Below the pieces are notes generated by a model. It did no database searches. It was not told where the DNA came from and worked only from the letters and a program-made list of their open reading frames with translations. Position numbers and translations under genes: made by a program. A stretch of 64,000 nucleotides of DNA from contig OZ037767.1 in the NCBI GenBank assembly GCA_964035545.1, positions 28,313,628-28,377,627 on the forward strand, in the 5' to 3' direction. Source of the DNA: Bugula neritina (lineage: Eukaryota > Bryozoa > Gymnolaemata > Cheilostomatida > Bugulidae). Positions 12,243-24,194 of this stretch are shown in pieces; the first letter of the stretch is position 1, and each line of letters opens with the position of its first letter.

Positions 12243-12940
12243 TATTAAAACATTGAATTTTAAAATCAATTCACCAATTTGTACTAGCAGTTTGGAAATT
12301 CCCCTGCAAGTTATATTAACTACTAAAATTGTATTCATGCATACTTTGTGATTATCTGTATTACATAAACTAATAATGCGTATTAAAATTGAAAATTTTG
12401 AAAGTATATTTAACAGCTGGTTGTATTTTTTTCTGTATTAAAAGCCTAAAAAGATAAGTTTCAGATTTCTGAACCTTGCCTGAGTTTTTGAATTCAGGCT
12501 AATCCTTTTACAGAATTTAGGGTAGTGCTTAATCATTATAAACCAAGTAGCAAAATAACCGGTTTTTAAGAGTTTTCATTATCATGTTGGCAAATTATTT
12601 TTAAGTTTTGTCAGCAAAGTTGTGAAATCAGATAAAAAATAATATTACAAGAATTTAATTTAAGGTCAAGTGTCATTCTAGTTATATTTTTATTACAAAT
12701 GTACTATAAGAATCTATTCAATGGGTTTCATGTTTTATTACCAAAGTTGTCTGCTCTTGCAAGTTGTGTCGGGAGTTTTCTATCTACTTTTAAACAGTAA
12801 AACATTTGCTTAATAGTTTTTGCAACTTAAACCTTAATTTCCATTGTGCATTTATGCAACCTGAGCAGTAAATATTGCACATGACATGCAATCTTAATAC
12901 TGTTTTGTATCTATTTATGCATACATTACATATTTATACA

Positions 12941-14697
12941 CAGGGATGTAGTGGCAAAAATATTCTAGGCCATACTCTCAGGCCGGGGGTCCAGGGGGCC
13001 GCCCAGGCCCCCGGCAGGGTCCGGGGCAGCGCCCCGGCCGCCGAAGCCCTCAGGGCTCTTCTGATGCAAATTTATGCAATTTAAAGCCATTGTGAATTAT
13101 AATTCTTCTGAAAAAAATCTGTGTTGAAATGTGCACCTCGCTATTATTTTCATACCATACCAGCTATATGACGACTGGGCATTGCTGCAAACTATATAAA
13201 TATTCAGTATTGTCCCATACTTGTTGACTGTAATTTTAAATGTAATCTTACTCAACTGCAGTTAGGTTTGTTCTGACATGCACCAAGTCCAAACTGTACA
13301 GAAAAATTGCTGAAGATCTCACAAAGATGGAAGGATAGAGGCAGGTAACAAGTGCTCACCAAATGCAACCTGATTATTTTATTAATAACTAATAGACTGA
13401 GGTGCCCAGAAAAAGAATAATAGATCAGAAAGGAGGCAGATTACAAATCAGAAAATGTGTGTTTGTTATTTATAAAGAGCAATTTGAATTGATAGCTCAT
13501 TGGCAAGCAGAAATTGGTTAAAAACCTAATTGGAGTTTATTAGAGTATTAGTCTAAACCATAAGGAGATACCACCACACCTACTTAACACACAATAAAGC
13601 ACACCCAAGAAGAGTATGTTAACTTGGTTTTAAAATAAAACCCCTAAACTTTCACTAGACACATCAAGGAAACATACCCCAAATGAAAAAATTTGACAGG
13701 TTTAATATGTGTTAACCTAGAAGATGATTGAATATAAAGCCAGATGTTGGTTAGTACAATCAAACATAAACGGTTACTTATGGTGGTGTACAGTTTGGAA
13801 AAACCTCATTGTATTGATATAATTAACATGCAATAACGCTAGGTTTTTGAGCAAAATGTGGACATAGTACCTGTGGACCTCAGTGATAAATTTTCGTTAA
13901 CCTCTCCTACACAACTGGTACTGTTTCTTGAAGAGATTTTGATTTTATTTCTGGATTTCATGTTGGTTTTTTAAATTCCATTGCTTATTGACAAAATACA
14001 AGTCCACACAAGATAGATAAGGGCAACCTTCTAGCTGTCACTGCCTAATTGTGCTAGAATAAAAATTTAAAAACCATGTTGTAGATCTACCTGTTCCTCA
14101 GAGCACCTGCTTTTTCGAGTTTTCAATACTTTTTTGCAAAGTTATAGACAAAAAACTACCCATTTTGGCCAATTTTATCTGAAAAGTTTATTTTTCAAAA
14201 TCTGCCAAATATCTCAGCAGAAAAGCATGGTATTGGAATAGAACAAACACTGTCGGAAACCTGAGAAATTTATGCATAGCAAATTTTTTGATCCTTTCAA
14301 TAGCCTTCATAGATTTTCCACAAATTAGTGATTTATAACACACTGAAATGAAATATTTTTCTCTTAGCAATCACCAATGCGCAGCACTTCGCGCTTCAGT
14401 GAACACGTAAAGATGAGAAGACGGAATGTTGATAGCTCTTATTATTCATAGTGTAATCTCAGGCTAAACAATCACAAGTAGGTAACACGCATGCCACCCA
14501 CATAGCATCAACATAACAAGAACTTAAACTAGATTGTGAGCGAAATTTATGATATTCTCAGTGAGGATGCCCTAACTATCCTGTGCACTAATCATCTTTC
14601 AAAAATATTATGCCCATACGGGCGTATGGCCTAGAACAGTCTGTTTTCTTCTAGGCCATACGGCGTATGGGACCGTATGGGTACCACTACATCCCTG
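12941..14697. mobile_element. Non-autonomous hAT-like DNA transposon
   Basis: Perfect 14-base inverted termini CAGGGATGTAGTGG at the left and its complement at the right are flanked by an 8-base target duplication TTTATACA (12933-12940 and 14698-14705). CAGGG ends with 8-base duplications are the hAT superfamily signature. The empty target (TTTATATA, one copy) is visible in the duplicated segment at about 21362. The 1,757-base element has no transposase frame. It carries an unusually GC-rich block at 12979-13050 with hairpins, and internal copies of CTAGGCCATAC near both ends. It depends on an element elsewhere for movement. Confidence 0.92.
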
Positions 14698-15941
14698 TTT
14701 ATACATATATTTATATTACATTATCTCACTATTCCTAATGCGTGCTTCATTGCATATCAATATTAAAACAACTACAGAGGTTTCAAAAATTTAAAGTTTT
14801 GCAGTTTAAAAGTATGAAATGTTTTTAAAAACCATAATTACAGCTTTTATTTTGGATATACTGCATGGAAAACATGAGACAGTAAAAGTTTAAAGCATAC
14901 ACGTTATTTATAGAGACTTTATAATACAAGAACAAAGCATATTTATTTATAAAATAATCTAATTTATGACACGAAAGTGTTGAAAGATGCCTGTATTATG
15001 ATTCTCTGCAAACAGCTATCAGTGAGAAATTAATTGATTTTCTAATGAAAAAAGAGTTGGATTTTAAAATATACAAAAGAATTTTGTAGATCAGAAGCAT
15101 GCAAGTTTAACACTGAAAACTGTTTGAAATATCCTTCATTTTGTTGAAAATATTAGTTGGCGAGTAAAAGCTTAGTTCAGCTAAAATCAGTTCAGTTCTG
15201 AGAAATAATCTAAAAGTAGACGACACATGGTGTCAGCGGGTGTCACAACCATACGATGACAGTTAGAAATAGATATAAATAACTTGATTAGACGGATCCA
15301 ACCATCAAACTGACCAGCATAATTGAACTTTAGAGATCTCTAAACACAATTTGACAACCTGACATCCCAATCACATCACAAAACAATCTAATGTAATAAT
15401 CATAACATGGTAAACAGGAAAAAGTTCTAGCTTCACCAGTAGTCTTCAATGTTAGCGTATTCTGGCATAACAGGATCTAATGTGCTGTCGAAGGGTCATG
15501 AGGCTATAATCATCAATAAGTCAACAAACTCTAAGGCTATTTGTTTGTCTACGGATCAACAGAGTTTATCATTTCTACATATTCTTGCTAATTCATTTTT
15601 GTAAGAGAGTTAGGCTGTTGGTTAGCAAGAAGTACTGGGTGATAAAATGTATTAATTCACAGCAAATACTATAAGCAAGAGGCAGTACTCTAAAGATAGC
15701 AAGCTTCAAGCTTATCACTCCTCCCAAGCTCAGCATTATCTATTTTTCATTTAATGTTTGGAAACAGTTGCCGGGAATGAAACTACAACTATAAGTTCAC
15801 ACAAACCGAAACCATTAATTTATCAGTGCAGCATCCATTCGAATAAGCAAGTCATGGAAATCAGTGAATAAGAGACAATAGTTTGCACAATTCTGACGTT
15901 GCTTCGTTTCTTGTACTAGACTTGCCTCTCTTTGTTTGAAT

Positions 15942-15962
15942 GGGGGGGGGGGGGGAGGGGGG
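15942..15962. repeat. Poly-G tract
   Basis: A run of guanines interrupted by one A, within copy one of the duplication. The matching place in copy two (22571-22587) has a shorter run, so the length is variable. Confidence 0.9.
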
Positions 15963-16182
15963 AATGGAAAGCTTTAATTAACTCAAATAAGTGTCATAAG
16001 AAATCTTGCACTTACTAAAATTGTCAAACCTGAATATACCTTAGAAATTTCTACGCCATGATTTCTGTATTTTTGGCAATTATTCTGATTTTATCAAACT
16101 TCCTACAGTATTTATTAATCTCATTAAAAAGCCTTGCGTAGTTGTAACATACAGCTAGCTAGAATATATAAATATCAGTAGC

Positions 16183-16268
<86 letters not shown>

Positions 16269-16299
16269 ATATATGTATATATATGTATATATATGTATA
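16183..16299. repeat. AT microsatellite upstream of peptide gene 2
   Basis: TA repeat of about 75 bases followed by imperfect TATATG repeats. It is about 370 bases before the TATA box of the gene at 16721 and corresponds in position to the 141-base tract before gene 3. Confidence 0.95.
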
Positions 16300-16629
16300 T
16301 AAAAATAAAGTTTACAATGGCCAGATCTAGAGCTGCTATCTTTTTTATTCTACAATATAATTTTATTTTTCAAATACATTTTGAAGCAAAACATATTTTG
16401 CGTTTGGCATCAGAAATTGAACAAATGAGAAAACTACGTTTATATCCTGATTATCTGTGAATAGTACAAAATATTATTTCATAAGTTGCCCAATCATGAG
16501 TTAGTAAGAGAGATGTCTACATTATAAATATGATGTCAGGGTGTCACAACCCTGGTGATGAAAGTCCTGAAATAGATATGGATGACCCAATTAGGAACTA
16601 ATCAAAACAACCAGCAGATGAAACTTTAC

Positions 16630-16666
16630 TATATAAACTCGAGAGAGTCCAGTTAGATTCACAGTC
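16630..16666 (+). promoter_or_regulatory. TATA box and start-site motif of peptide gene 2
   Basis: TATATAAA at 16630-16637 followed by CTCGAGAGAGTCCAGTTAG and ATTCACAGTC, the same block as in genes 1 and 3, about 84 bases before the start codon. Confidence 0.8.
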
Positions 16667-16720
16667 TTTCCTCTATTACACACTTAGAGTAGCCTTTTGC
16701 TTGCAAATTATAAAACGAAT

Positions 16721-17461
16721 ATGAAGGTGGCAGTTATTGTACTAGCAGTAGCCTTGGCTCTAGTTGTGAGTGCTATAGATACAACCTGTCCAGATGGTAA
16801 GTACTGCTGTTTAGTGCTGCTCTCCTATAATTTACTTAGAATTTTTATATTTTCTGTATTTTCTTTATCAGAACCTATTGCATTGGGGATACTATACTAA
16901 TATATTGTAAAAATATTTAATTTTGAAATTTACTTGAGCTAGAAAAACTACAAAATATGAATTGTGTGACAGAACCACAGTAATTCATTAGCAAAAGGAA
17001 TAGTGGTAATGGAAATGTTTGATGTGAAATGGCTTTAGGCTTCGTGTAGTTGTAAACATAATAATATTATATAACTTTTTCCTACTCTTCATAGACAGGT
17101 GAAAGAATTTAAATAAACAAGTAAAATACTGCAAAATATAACACTACATCATGTGAATAGTTTTCACTTGTCATAGTGCAATCATAATATTCTAGTATTG
17201 ACATGTTTGCTATATCTTGTGATGTAATAGTATGCACCAAATAACATTACAACTGAACATTATGTTATAGGTGACACGTGCGCCTGCTGTAGTCAGGGTA
17301 ACAAGTATAGACAAAATGTGACAGATGACTGCAGGTCCTTTATACAGACCTTTCAAGGCATTGACTACCCGGTGGACTGCTCTCCTGGCTTGGCCTTTGA
17401 CCTCAACACCTGTGTCTGTGACTGGCCAGACCGTGTTCAATGCGAGGAATGTGATTCATAA
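16721..17461 (+). CDS. Secreted CBM14-like cysteine-rich peptide 2 (two exons)
   Basis: Exons 16721-16796 and 17271-17461, joined in phase 1 across a 474-base intron, give 88 residues. A signal peptide (MKVAVIVLAVALALVVSA) is followed by a mature peptide with ten cysteines. It has GDTCACC, then DDCRSF, DCSPGLAFDLNTC, VCDWPDRVQC and EEC. The CSPGLAFD and CDWP motifs are classic for peritrophin-A/CBM14 chitin-binding domains. Ten cysteines in about 70 residues resemble tachycitin, a chitin-binding antimicrobial peptide with five disulfides; that comparison is inference from size and motif. Nearest relative is gene 3. The aspartate and tryptophan of CDWP, lost in gene 1, are intact here. Confidence 0.88.
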
Positions 17462-17532
17462 TGTCCTCCAATTTTCATATGTTTTTTATGTTTTGAATAG
17501 ATGCTGATGTGTTAAAACTGTTGGTTTTCGCA

Positions 17533-17538
17533 AATAAA
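17533..17538 (+). terminator. Polyadenylation signal of peptide gene 2
   Basis: AATAAA 72 bases after the stop codon, at the same place as in gene 3. Confidence 0.7.
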
Positions 17539-17925
17539 TGTACTCTAACATCAGAAATACCATTGATTTATCCTTTTAGAAAAGTTTATAATTTGGTTTG
17601 ATATTCCATTATGCTGAGCACCTGGTATTCTACCTGGCAACTACTAGTAAATAGTTATACTGACTCATTATGGTTAATTGGTTAGAAGTCAATAAACATT
17701 AAATAAATCAGCATGTTTTAAAGATTCGTAATTTACAAAATTTAGGCTCTAAATTTTAGGGTGAATGCCAACATTTTTGCTGAGTTAAAATGTAGCTATA
17801 GTTATCTAGAAGGTTCCTCATCTTTATCATAGAGGTACTTGGGCTTAAGTATTCCTGATTGACACAAAATATCTATAAGCAATAAATATGATCTGCATGA
17901 AAAGTCTCATGAAAGATAATATACC

Positions 17926-18374
17926 ATTGTCATCCCAGATAGACACTTCCCAGTTACACGCTAAAATATATATTTTATGTGCGATTTATTTAAATACTAT
18001 CGAAATACACCTACATTTAAATAAACTTGAATCACAATTGCTTAATGTTATTTAGCACATAAAGAAACTCTTTTAATCTGCATTAACTTATTATTTTACA
18101 TTTTCTATACTTCGCATTGTTTGAAAAAATACATATTTTGGCAATAAGAATTCATTAAAGATAATTTGTCTATTATTAATGTATTACTGTTTTTTTTGTC
18201 CCACCCAAATCAGTGAAAATTGGAGTATTATTCCAAATAATTTATATTATCTATTATAGCTATAAGCATATTAGCTATTTAGCAATCCATACAACAGTTA
18301 AGTAGGTACCAAAATAAAAAATAGCGGCTTACTGGGAAGCGTCTAACTTGGAACCATCTATCTGGGATGAAATC
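17926..18374. mobile_element. Small MITE with CATCCCAGATAG ends
   Basis: Inverted termini TCATCCCAGATAG and its complement lie just inside the ends of a 449-base insertion, and CTTCCCAGT recurs a little further in. The insertion is bounded by an 8-base duplicate AATATACC (17918-17925 and 18375-18382). Copy two of the segmental duplication lacks it: at about 24570-24580 the sequence runs straight from GAAAGATAAC to ATACCTATGATG. There is no coding frame. The family is uncertain; the 8-base duplication suggests hAT-like. Confidence 0.85.
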
Positions 18375-18960
18375 AATATACCTACGATGATTTTTCTCCT
18401 TTCATAACACTTTTTTTATATTCATGCAATTATAAAATCTGAATGAGAATGCTATAAATTGGTGCATACAAATGGTTGTGATTATTGTTATTAGTTGGTG
18501 CTTATTTGGCTTGAGTTTTATTACGTTTATCAGTATGCATGTTTTATTTTTCTAATAAGAATAAACATAATATGTTTTCAAGCAAACACATTTCATATAC
18601 TTTGCTTTTGTTTTTAAACAGCTGTTTATGCCTCTATTTTCTATGAATATTACTAAATATTGAAACTTATAAAATTATAAATGCATTTAATTTATAATAT
18701 ATAATTTGCAACTTCATTCTCACAAAGATCCTTTAATAATTGGGTAATATTTATTTTCTTTGATTGATACAACTTCAATGAAGTTTTCCTTTTACTCATT
18801 CTAGTGTATTTTTCATTTTCTTCTGCAACTAGTTAATAATAAATACAAAATATCTTTTCATCAAGCTATAATTTACCTAATTTGGAGGCTACGAAATTGA
18901 ATGAATACATTTATATCAGTTATTAGTGAACTTTATAAGAGGTGAAACTTTCAAGGTTAC

Positions 18961-19790
18961 ACATTTTTTTTAGAAATTGAGAGTTTTAAGGATTCTAAAT
19001 AATCTGTGAAAACTCTAGACTGTTCTGTGCACCCAGTGAGCCACAAAAGCTCTTCAAACTTTTTAAATAAGTTAGGAATGGTCTTCTCCTAATTTTTTCT
19101 AAACCAGTTATATATCTTGGAATTATTAACACTGATTTAGTTTATATACACGTACAAAATTTTCAGATGACCATAAATGTGTTTCTCACTTTTGTTGTGA
19201 AAACTCTAGACTGTTCTGTGCACCCAGTCAGCCACAAAAACTCTTCAAACTTTCGAAGGAGTTGTTTTCCCAAGTTCTGTATAAGTATGCTAAATATCTT
19301 GAAATTATTAAAGCCAATGATTTAAAATATTGTAACTAATTTTGCAAAAAAAGTAATTATGAGAAGCATGAGCAGGTTAGTCTGGACTCTAGAGGACATT
19401 TTAGATTTGTACAATGGAGGTTACCAACAAATTTATATTGAACTATATATTACATAAGCAATGTTTTTAAAAACTTCTAGTAACTTTTGCAATTTCCTGG
19501 CCATTAGCAACAAAAAAAATTATGGTGCATTTATTTTGTGAAAAATATAGGGTGAAAAAAGGCTATAGAGAGATATTTTCATAGCTGTTTGAATCTAGCT
19601 AGAACTTTCAAAACATGGCAGAGTTCTTAAGAAAATCGAAACATAGTGTGATGAGACACATGCTTACACGCATGATCTTACATGTAAAATATGTTTTGAA
19701 GAATGTACTCTCTCAATCAAGTGCATAATAATAAAGTTACAGCATTTGCAATATATTACCATTTGAAATGTTATATTCATTTACAGAGAT
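18961..19790. repeat. Spacer with an imperfect tandem repeat of about 190 bases
   Basis: A segment containing GAAAACTCTAGACTGTTCTG and GCACCCAGT is present at about 19005-19062 and again at about 19199-19255, each followed by a similar tail ending in GAAATTATTAA or GGAATTATTAA. Nothing else is recognised in this spacer between the two duplication copies. Confidence 0.75.
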
Positions 19791-19794
19791 TGGT

Positions 19795-20400
19795 GATCAA
19801 TATATGAGATATTTAGATGTCAATTCTGCTGCAAATGAACTTGGATATGAGTTGTGTGCAGTGCAGCACTTCCTGGCTTTCATGCTCTACTAGGTTGTGA
19901 TTTGATTAGCACTTTTATGGGAAAAGAAAATGACCAATTTACTCTTTCTTGAAAAAACATTCATAATTTGCTGAAAGCTTTGAACAGCTTGGAAAGTATA
20001 CTTCAAGTCACAACTGCAACTACTTAAATAGAAAAGTTTGTAAATAAGAATAGATGATGTTTGATATGCTCTATTCTGTTCTCCAACAAAGATGGCTCAA
20101 TGTAAAATTTGCAGCTTTCCTCACAAAAAGTGAACTTATGCTGTACATAAAATATTTATCAGACAACTACATAAAGAAGGGCAACAATTGCCTTTGTCAA
20201 TGCACCATTTCCAGAATATTATGAGTAGAAATTGTGTTGAGAATGGCAGCATCACTATAAAATGACTGACTCAAGTCCTTGTGCCCAAAAATGCATTGAA
20301 AAACATATTATCTTGCTGCTGTAAAACCAGTTGCAATAAATCCTGATGTGAATGTCAGAAATCTCAAATGCAGTGCACTGCATGGTGCATCACTGCGTTT
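19795..20400 (+). pseudogene. Decayed transposon-like gene with LPGFHA-GCD motif
   Basis: From 19866 a frame reads ALPGFHALLGCDLISTFMGK, matching the LPGFHALTGCDxxSxFxGKGK motif of a multicopy, probably transposon-derived protein family common in cnidarian and mollusc genomes. About 450 bases later (20310-20395) the sequence reads SCCCKTSCNKS, then CECQKSQMQCTAWC around a stop, matching the cysteine-rich C-terminal CxCK...C.C.K..L.C pattern of the same family. Stops and frame changes occur throughout, so it is dead. It lies in the spacer between the two duplication copies. The family assignment is from recalled motif patterns. Confidence 0.6.
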
Positions 20401-20475
20401 CCATGCAGGCGAATGAATCCGTATGGATGCCCGTACGGATTACATCGAAGGAAAACCACACGTTCCTATGCAATC
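20400..20475. other. Short palindromic segment
   Basis: AATCCGTATGGATGCCCGTACGGATT forms an imperfect palindrome near 20416-20441, followed at 20470 by CAATCCGTAC. It could be the remnant of a MITE end, but no partner terminus was found. Confidence 0.35.
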
Positions 20476-22806
20476 CGTACAAAGTTATTTTCTCTTTGCA
20501 ATTGTGGTGTCTGAACTAAAATGATAATTAATATGGCCAACTTTGAGTCAGTGTTCCTGCACAATGACACTTTTTTAATTACCACTTCTGTCTCCATTTT
20601 TGATAGATTAAATTAATTAAATACACAAACTTTGAGTCAGTTTATTTTAAATTAAAAAAGCGTAAACCAATGAAAGCGTAAAACAATTAAACATTAAAAC
20701 ATTGAATTTTAAAAGCAATTTAGCAACTTAAGTACTAGCAGTTTGGAAATTACCCTATAATATAATATTAGCTACTAAAATTATATTTTATTCATGCATA
20801 CTTGGCGATTATCTTTATTACATAAATTATGTTTATCAGCTAGCTGTATATTCTCTGTATTAAATACTTAAAAGGATAATTTTCAAATTTTTGAATTTTG
20901 CCTGAATTTTTTACTTTGAATTTTTATGCTAATCTTTTTACAGAATTTAAGGTAGTGCTTAATTATTAAAAAACCAAGTAGCACAATAACCGGTTTTTAA
21001 GAGTTTTCATTATCATGTTAGCAGATTATTTTTAAGTTTTGTCAGCAAAATTATAAAAATAGATAAACAAAAAATAGCACAACAATTTAATTTAAGATCA
21101 AGTGTCATTCTAGTTATATTTTTATTACAAATATACTATAATAATCTGTTCAATGGGTTTCATGTTTTGTTACCAAAGTTGTCTGCTCTTGCAAGTTGTG
21201 TCCGAGCATTTTCTATTTACTTTTAAACAGTAAAACATTTGCTTAATATTTTTTCACAACCCAAGTTCCATTGTACATTTATGCAACCTGAGCAGTAAAT
21301 ATTGCAAACTACATGCAATGTTATTACTATTACATATCTATTATTTATGTATACATTGCACATTTATATATTTATATTACAATATCTCATTATTTATAAT
21401 ATGTGTTTCATTGTATATAAATATTAAAATAACTACAAAGGTTTTACCAAACTAAAGGTTTGCAGTTTGAAAGTATGAAATGCATTTAAAAACCAAAATT
21501 AAAAGTTTTATTTTCAATATTACACGCATGCAGAAGACATGAGATAATATAATTTTAAAACATGCTTATTGATATTAGAGATTTTATAATACAAGTATAA
21601 AACATGTTAATATTGATAAAATACTCTGATTCATAATATGAAAGTGTTGAAAGTATTATAAATTTTCTGCACAAAGTCATCAATGAGAAATTGGTTGTCT
21701 ATAATGAAAACAGAGTTAGACTTGAAAGTATAAAAATAGTTTGGTTGAAGCAGAATATTTGTTAGGATATCCTTAATTTTGTGGAAAATGTTAGTTTGTG
21801 GGTAACTTAGTTTAACTAAATTCAGTTCAGTTCTGAGAAATAATCTAAAGGTAGACACATGGTGTCAGTATGTGTCACAACCATATGATGACAGTTAAAA
21901 ATAGATATCAATAATTTGATTAGACGAATCCAACCGTCCAACTGACCAGCATAATTGAACTTTATAGATCTCAAAACACAATTTGACAACCTGACATCTC
22001 AATCACATCACAGAACAATCTAATGTAATGATCATAATATGGTAAACAGGAAAAAGTTCTAGCTTCACCAGTAGTCTTCAATTCGTTGATGTATCCTAAC
22101 ATAACAGGATCTAATGTGCTGTCGAAGGGTCATGAGGTCATAATCATCAATAAGTCAACAAACTCTAAGACTGTTTGTTTACGGATCAACAGAGTTTATC
22201 ATTTCCACATATTATTGCTGATTCATTTTTGTAAGAGAGTTAGGCTGTTGGTTAGCAAGAAGTACCGTGGGTGATAAAATGTAGTAACTCACAGCAAATA
22301 CTATAAGCAAGAGGCATTACTCTAAAGATAGCAAGTTTCAAGCTTATCACTCCGCTTCCAAGCTCAGCATTATCTATTTTTCATTTAATATTTGGAAACA
22401 GTTGATGCAAACCGAAACCATAAGTTCACGCAAACCGAAACCATTAATTTATCAGTGCAGCATTCATTCGCATAAGCAAGTCATGGAAACCAGTGAATAA
22501 GAGACAATAGTTTGCACAATTCTGACGTTGCTTCGTTTCTTGTACTAGACTTGCCTCTCTTTGTTTGAATGGGGGGAGGGGGGGGGATTGGAAAGCTTTA
22601 ATTAACTCAAATAAGTGTCATAAGAAATCTTGCACTTACTAAAATTGTCAAACCTGAATATACCTTAGAAATTTCTACGCCATGATTTCTGTATTTTTGG
22701 CAATTATTCTGATTTTATCAAACTTCCTAGAGTATTTATTAATCTCATTAAAAAGCGTTGTGTAGTTGTAACATACAGCTAGCTAGAATATATAAATATC
22801 AGTAGC

Positions 22807-22954
<148 letters not shown>

Positions 22955-23284
22955 CAAAATAAAGTTTACAATGGCCAGATCTAGAGCTGCTATCTCTTTT
23001 ATTCTACAATATAGTTTTGTTTTTCAAATACATTTTGAAGCAAAACATATTTTGCATTTGGCATCAGAAATTGAACAAATGAGAAAACTACTGTTTATAT
23101 CCTGAATATCTGTGAATAATACAAAATATTATTTCATAAGTTGCCCAATCATGAGTTAGTAAGAGAGATGTCTACATTATAAATATGATGTCAGAGTGTC
23201 ACAACCCTGGTGATGAAAGTCCTGAAATAGATATGAATGACCCAACTAGGAACTAATCAAAACAACCAGTAGATGAAACTTTAC

Positions 23285-23322
23285 TATATAAACTCGAGAG
23301 AGTCCAGTTAGATTCACAGTCT
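23285..23322 (+). promoter_or_regulatory. TATA box and start-site motif of peptide gene 3
   Basis: TATATAAA at 23285-23292 followed by the conserved CTCGAGAGAGTCCAGTTAG and ATTCACAGTC, about 83 bases before the start codon. Confidence 0.8.
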
Positions 23323-23374
23323 TTCCTCAATACACACTTAGAGTAGCCTATTGCTTGCAAATTATAACACAAAT

Positions 23375-24116
23375 ATGAAGGTGGCAGTTATTGTACTAGC
23401 AGTAGCCTTGGTTCTAGCTGTGAGTGCTATAGATACAACCTGTCCAGATGGTAAGTACTGCTGTTTAGTGCTGCTCTCCTATAATTTACTTAGAATTTTT
23501 ATATTTTCTGTATTTTCTTTATCAGAACCTATTGCATTGGGGATACTATACTACTATATTGTAAAAATATTTAATTTTGAATTTTACTTGAGCTAGAAAA
23601 ACTACAAAATATGAAATGTGTGACAGAAACGTAATAAATAATTGGTAAAAGAAATAGTGGTTAGAATGGAAATGTTTGATGAGAAAAGGCTTTAGGCTTC
23701 GTGTATTTGTAAACATAATAATATTATATAACTTTTTCCTACTCTTCATAGACAGGTGAAAGAATTTAAATCGACAAGTAAAATACTGTAAAATAACACT
23801 ACATCATGTGAATAGTTTTCACTTGTCATAGTGCAATCATAATATTCTAGTGTTGACATGTTTGCTATATCTTGTGATGTAATAGTATGCACCAAATAAC
23901 ATTACAACTGAACATTATGTTATAGGTGACACGTGCGCCTGCTGTAACCTGGGTAACAAGTATAGACAAAATGTAACAGATGACTGCAGGTCCTTTATAC
24001 AGACCTTTCAAGGCATTGACTACCCGGTGGACTGCTCTCCTGGCTTAGCCTTTGACCTCAAAACCTGTGTCTGTGACTGGCCAGACCGTGTTCAATGCGA
24101 GGAATGTGATTCATAA
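23375..24116 (+). CDS. Secreted CBM14-like cysteine-rich peptide 3 (two exons)
   Basis: Exons 23375-23450 and 23926-24116, phase 1 join over a 475-base intron, 88 residues. The signal peptide is MKVAVIVLAVALVLAVSA. The mature part matches gene 2 except GDTCACCNLG in place of GDTCACCSQG and DLKTC in place of DLNTC. All ten cysteines and CDWP are kept. I count five replaced residues and only two clearly silent changes between genes 2 and 3 across the 267 coding bases, while their introns and flanks are close copies. As for gene 2, a secreted chitin-binding or antimicrobial role is inferred from the CBM14-like pattern. The phase-1 intron separating signal peptide from mature domain is typical of rapidly evolving secreted peptide families. 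Confidence 0.88.
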
Positions 24117-24188
24117 TGTCCTCCAATTTTCATATGTTTTTTTATGTTTTGAATAGATGCTGATGTGTTAAAACTGTTGGTTTTCGCA

Positions 24189-24194
24189 AATAAA
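24189..24194 (+). terminator. Polyadenylation signal of peptide gene 3
   Basis: AATAAA 72 bases after the stop codon, matching the position in gene 2. Confidence 0.7.

Larger units (their letters stand above)
12243..18960 (+). repeat. Segmental duplication, copy one
   Basis: Homology to 20692-25130 starts near the sequence ATTAAAACATTGAATTTTAAAA and runs, in the same order, through the peptide gene to about GAGGTGAAAC at 18940-18960. Copy one is about 6.7 kb and copy two about 4.4 kb. The difference of about 2.3 kb is almost entirely explained by two insertions in copy one (12941-14705 and 17926-18382, each including one target duplicate). Similarity is highest from about 15200 to 17700, around the gene. 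Confidence 0.85.

Noticed and set aside
12055-12351. Open frame of 98 residues
   Set aside because: An almost equally long frame is open on the opposite strand, base content is ordinary and no homologue is recognised.
16317-16460. Frame starting [13 protein letters not shown] upstream of peptide gene 2
   Set aside because: The matching place before gene 3 has a frameshift and early stop, so it is not conserved as protein.
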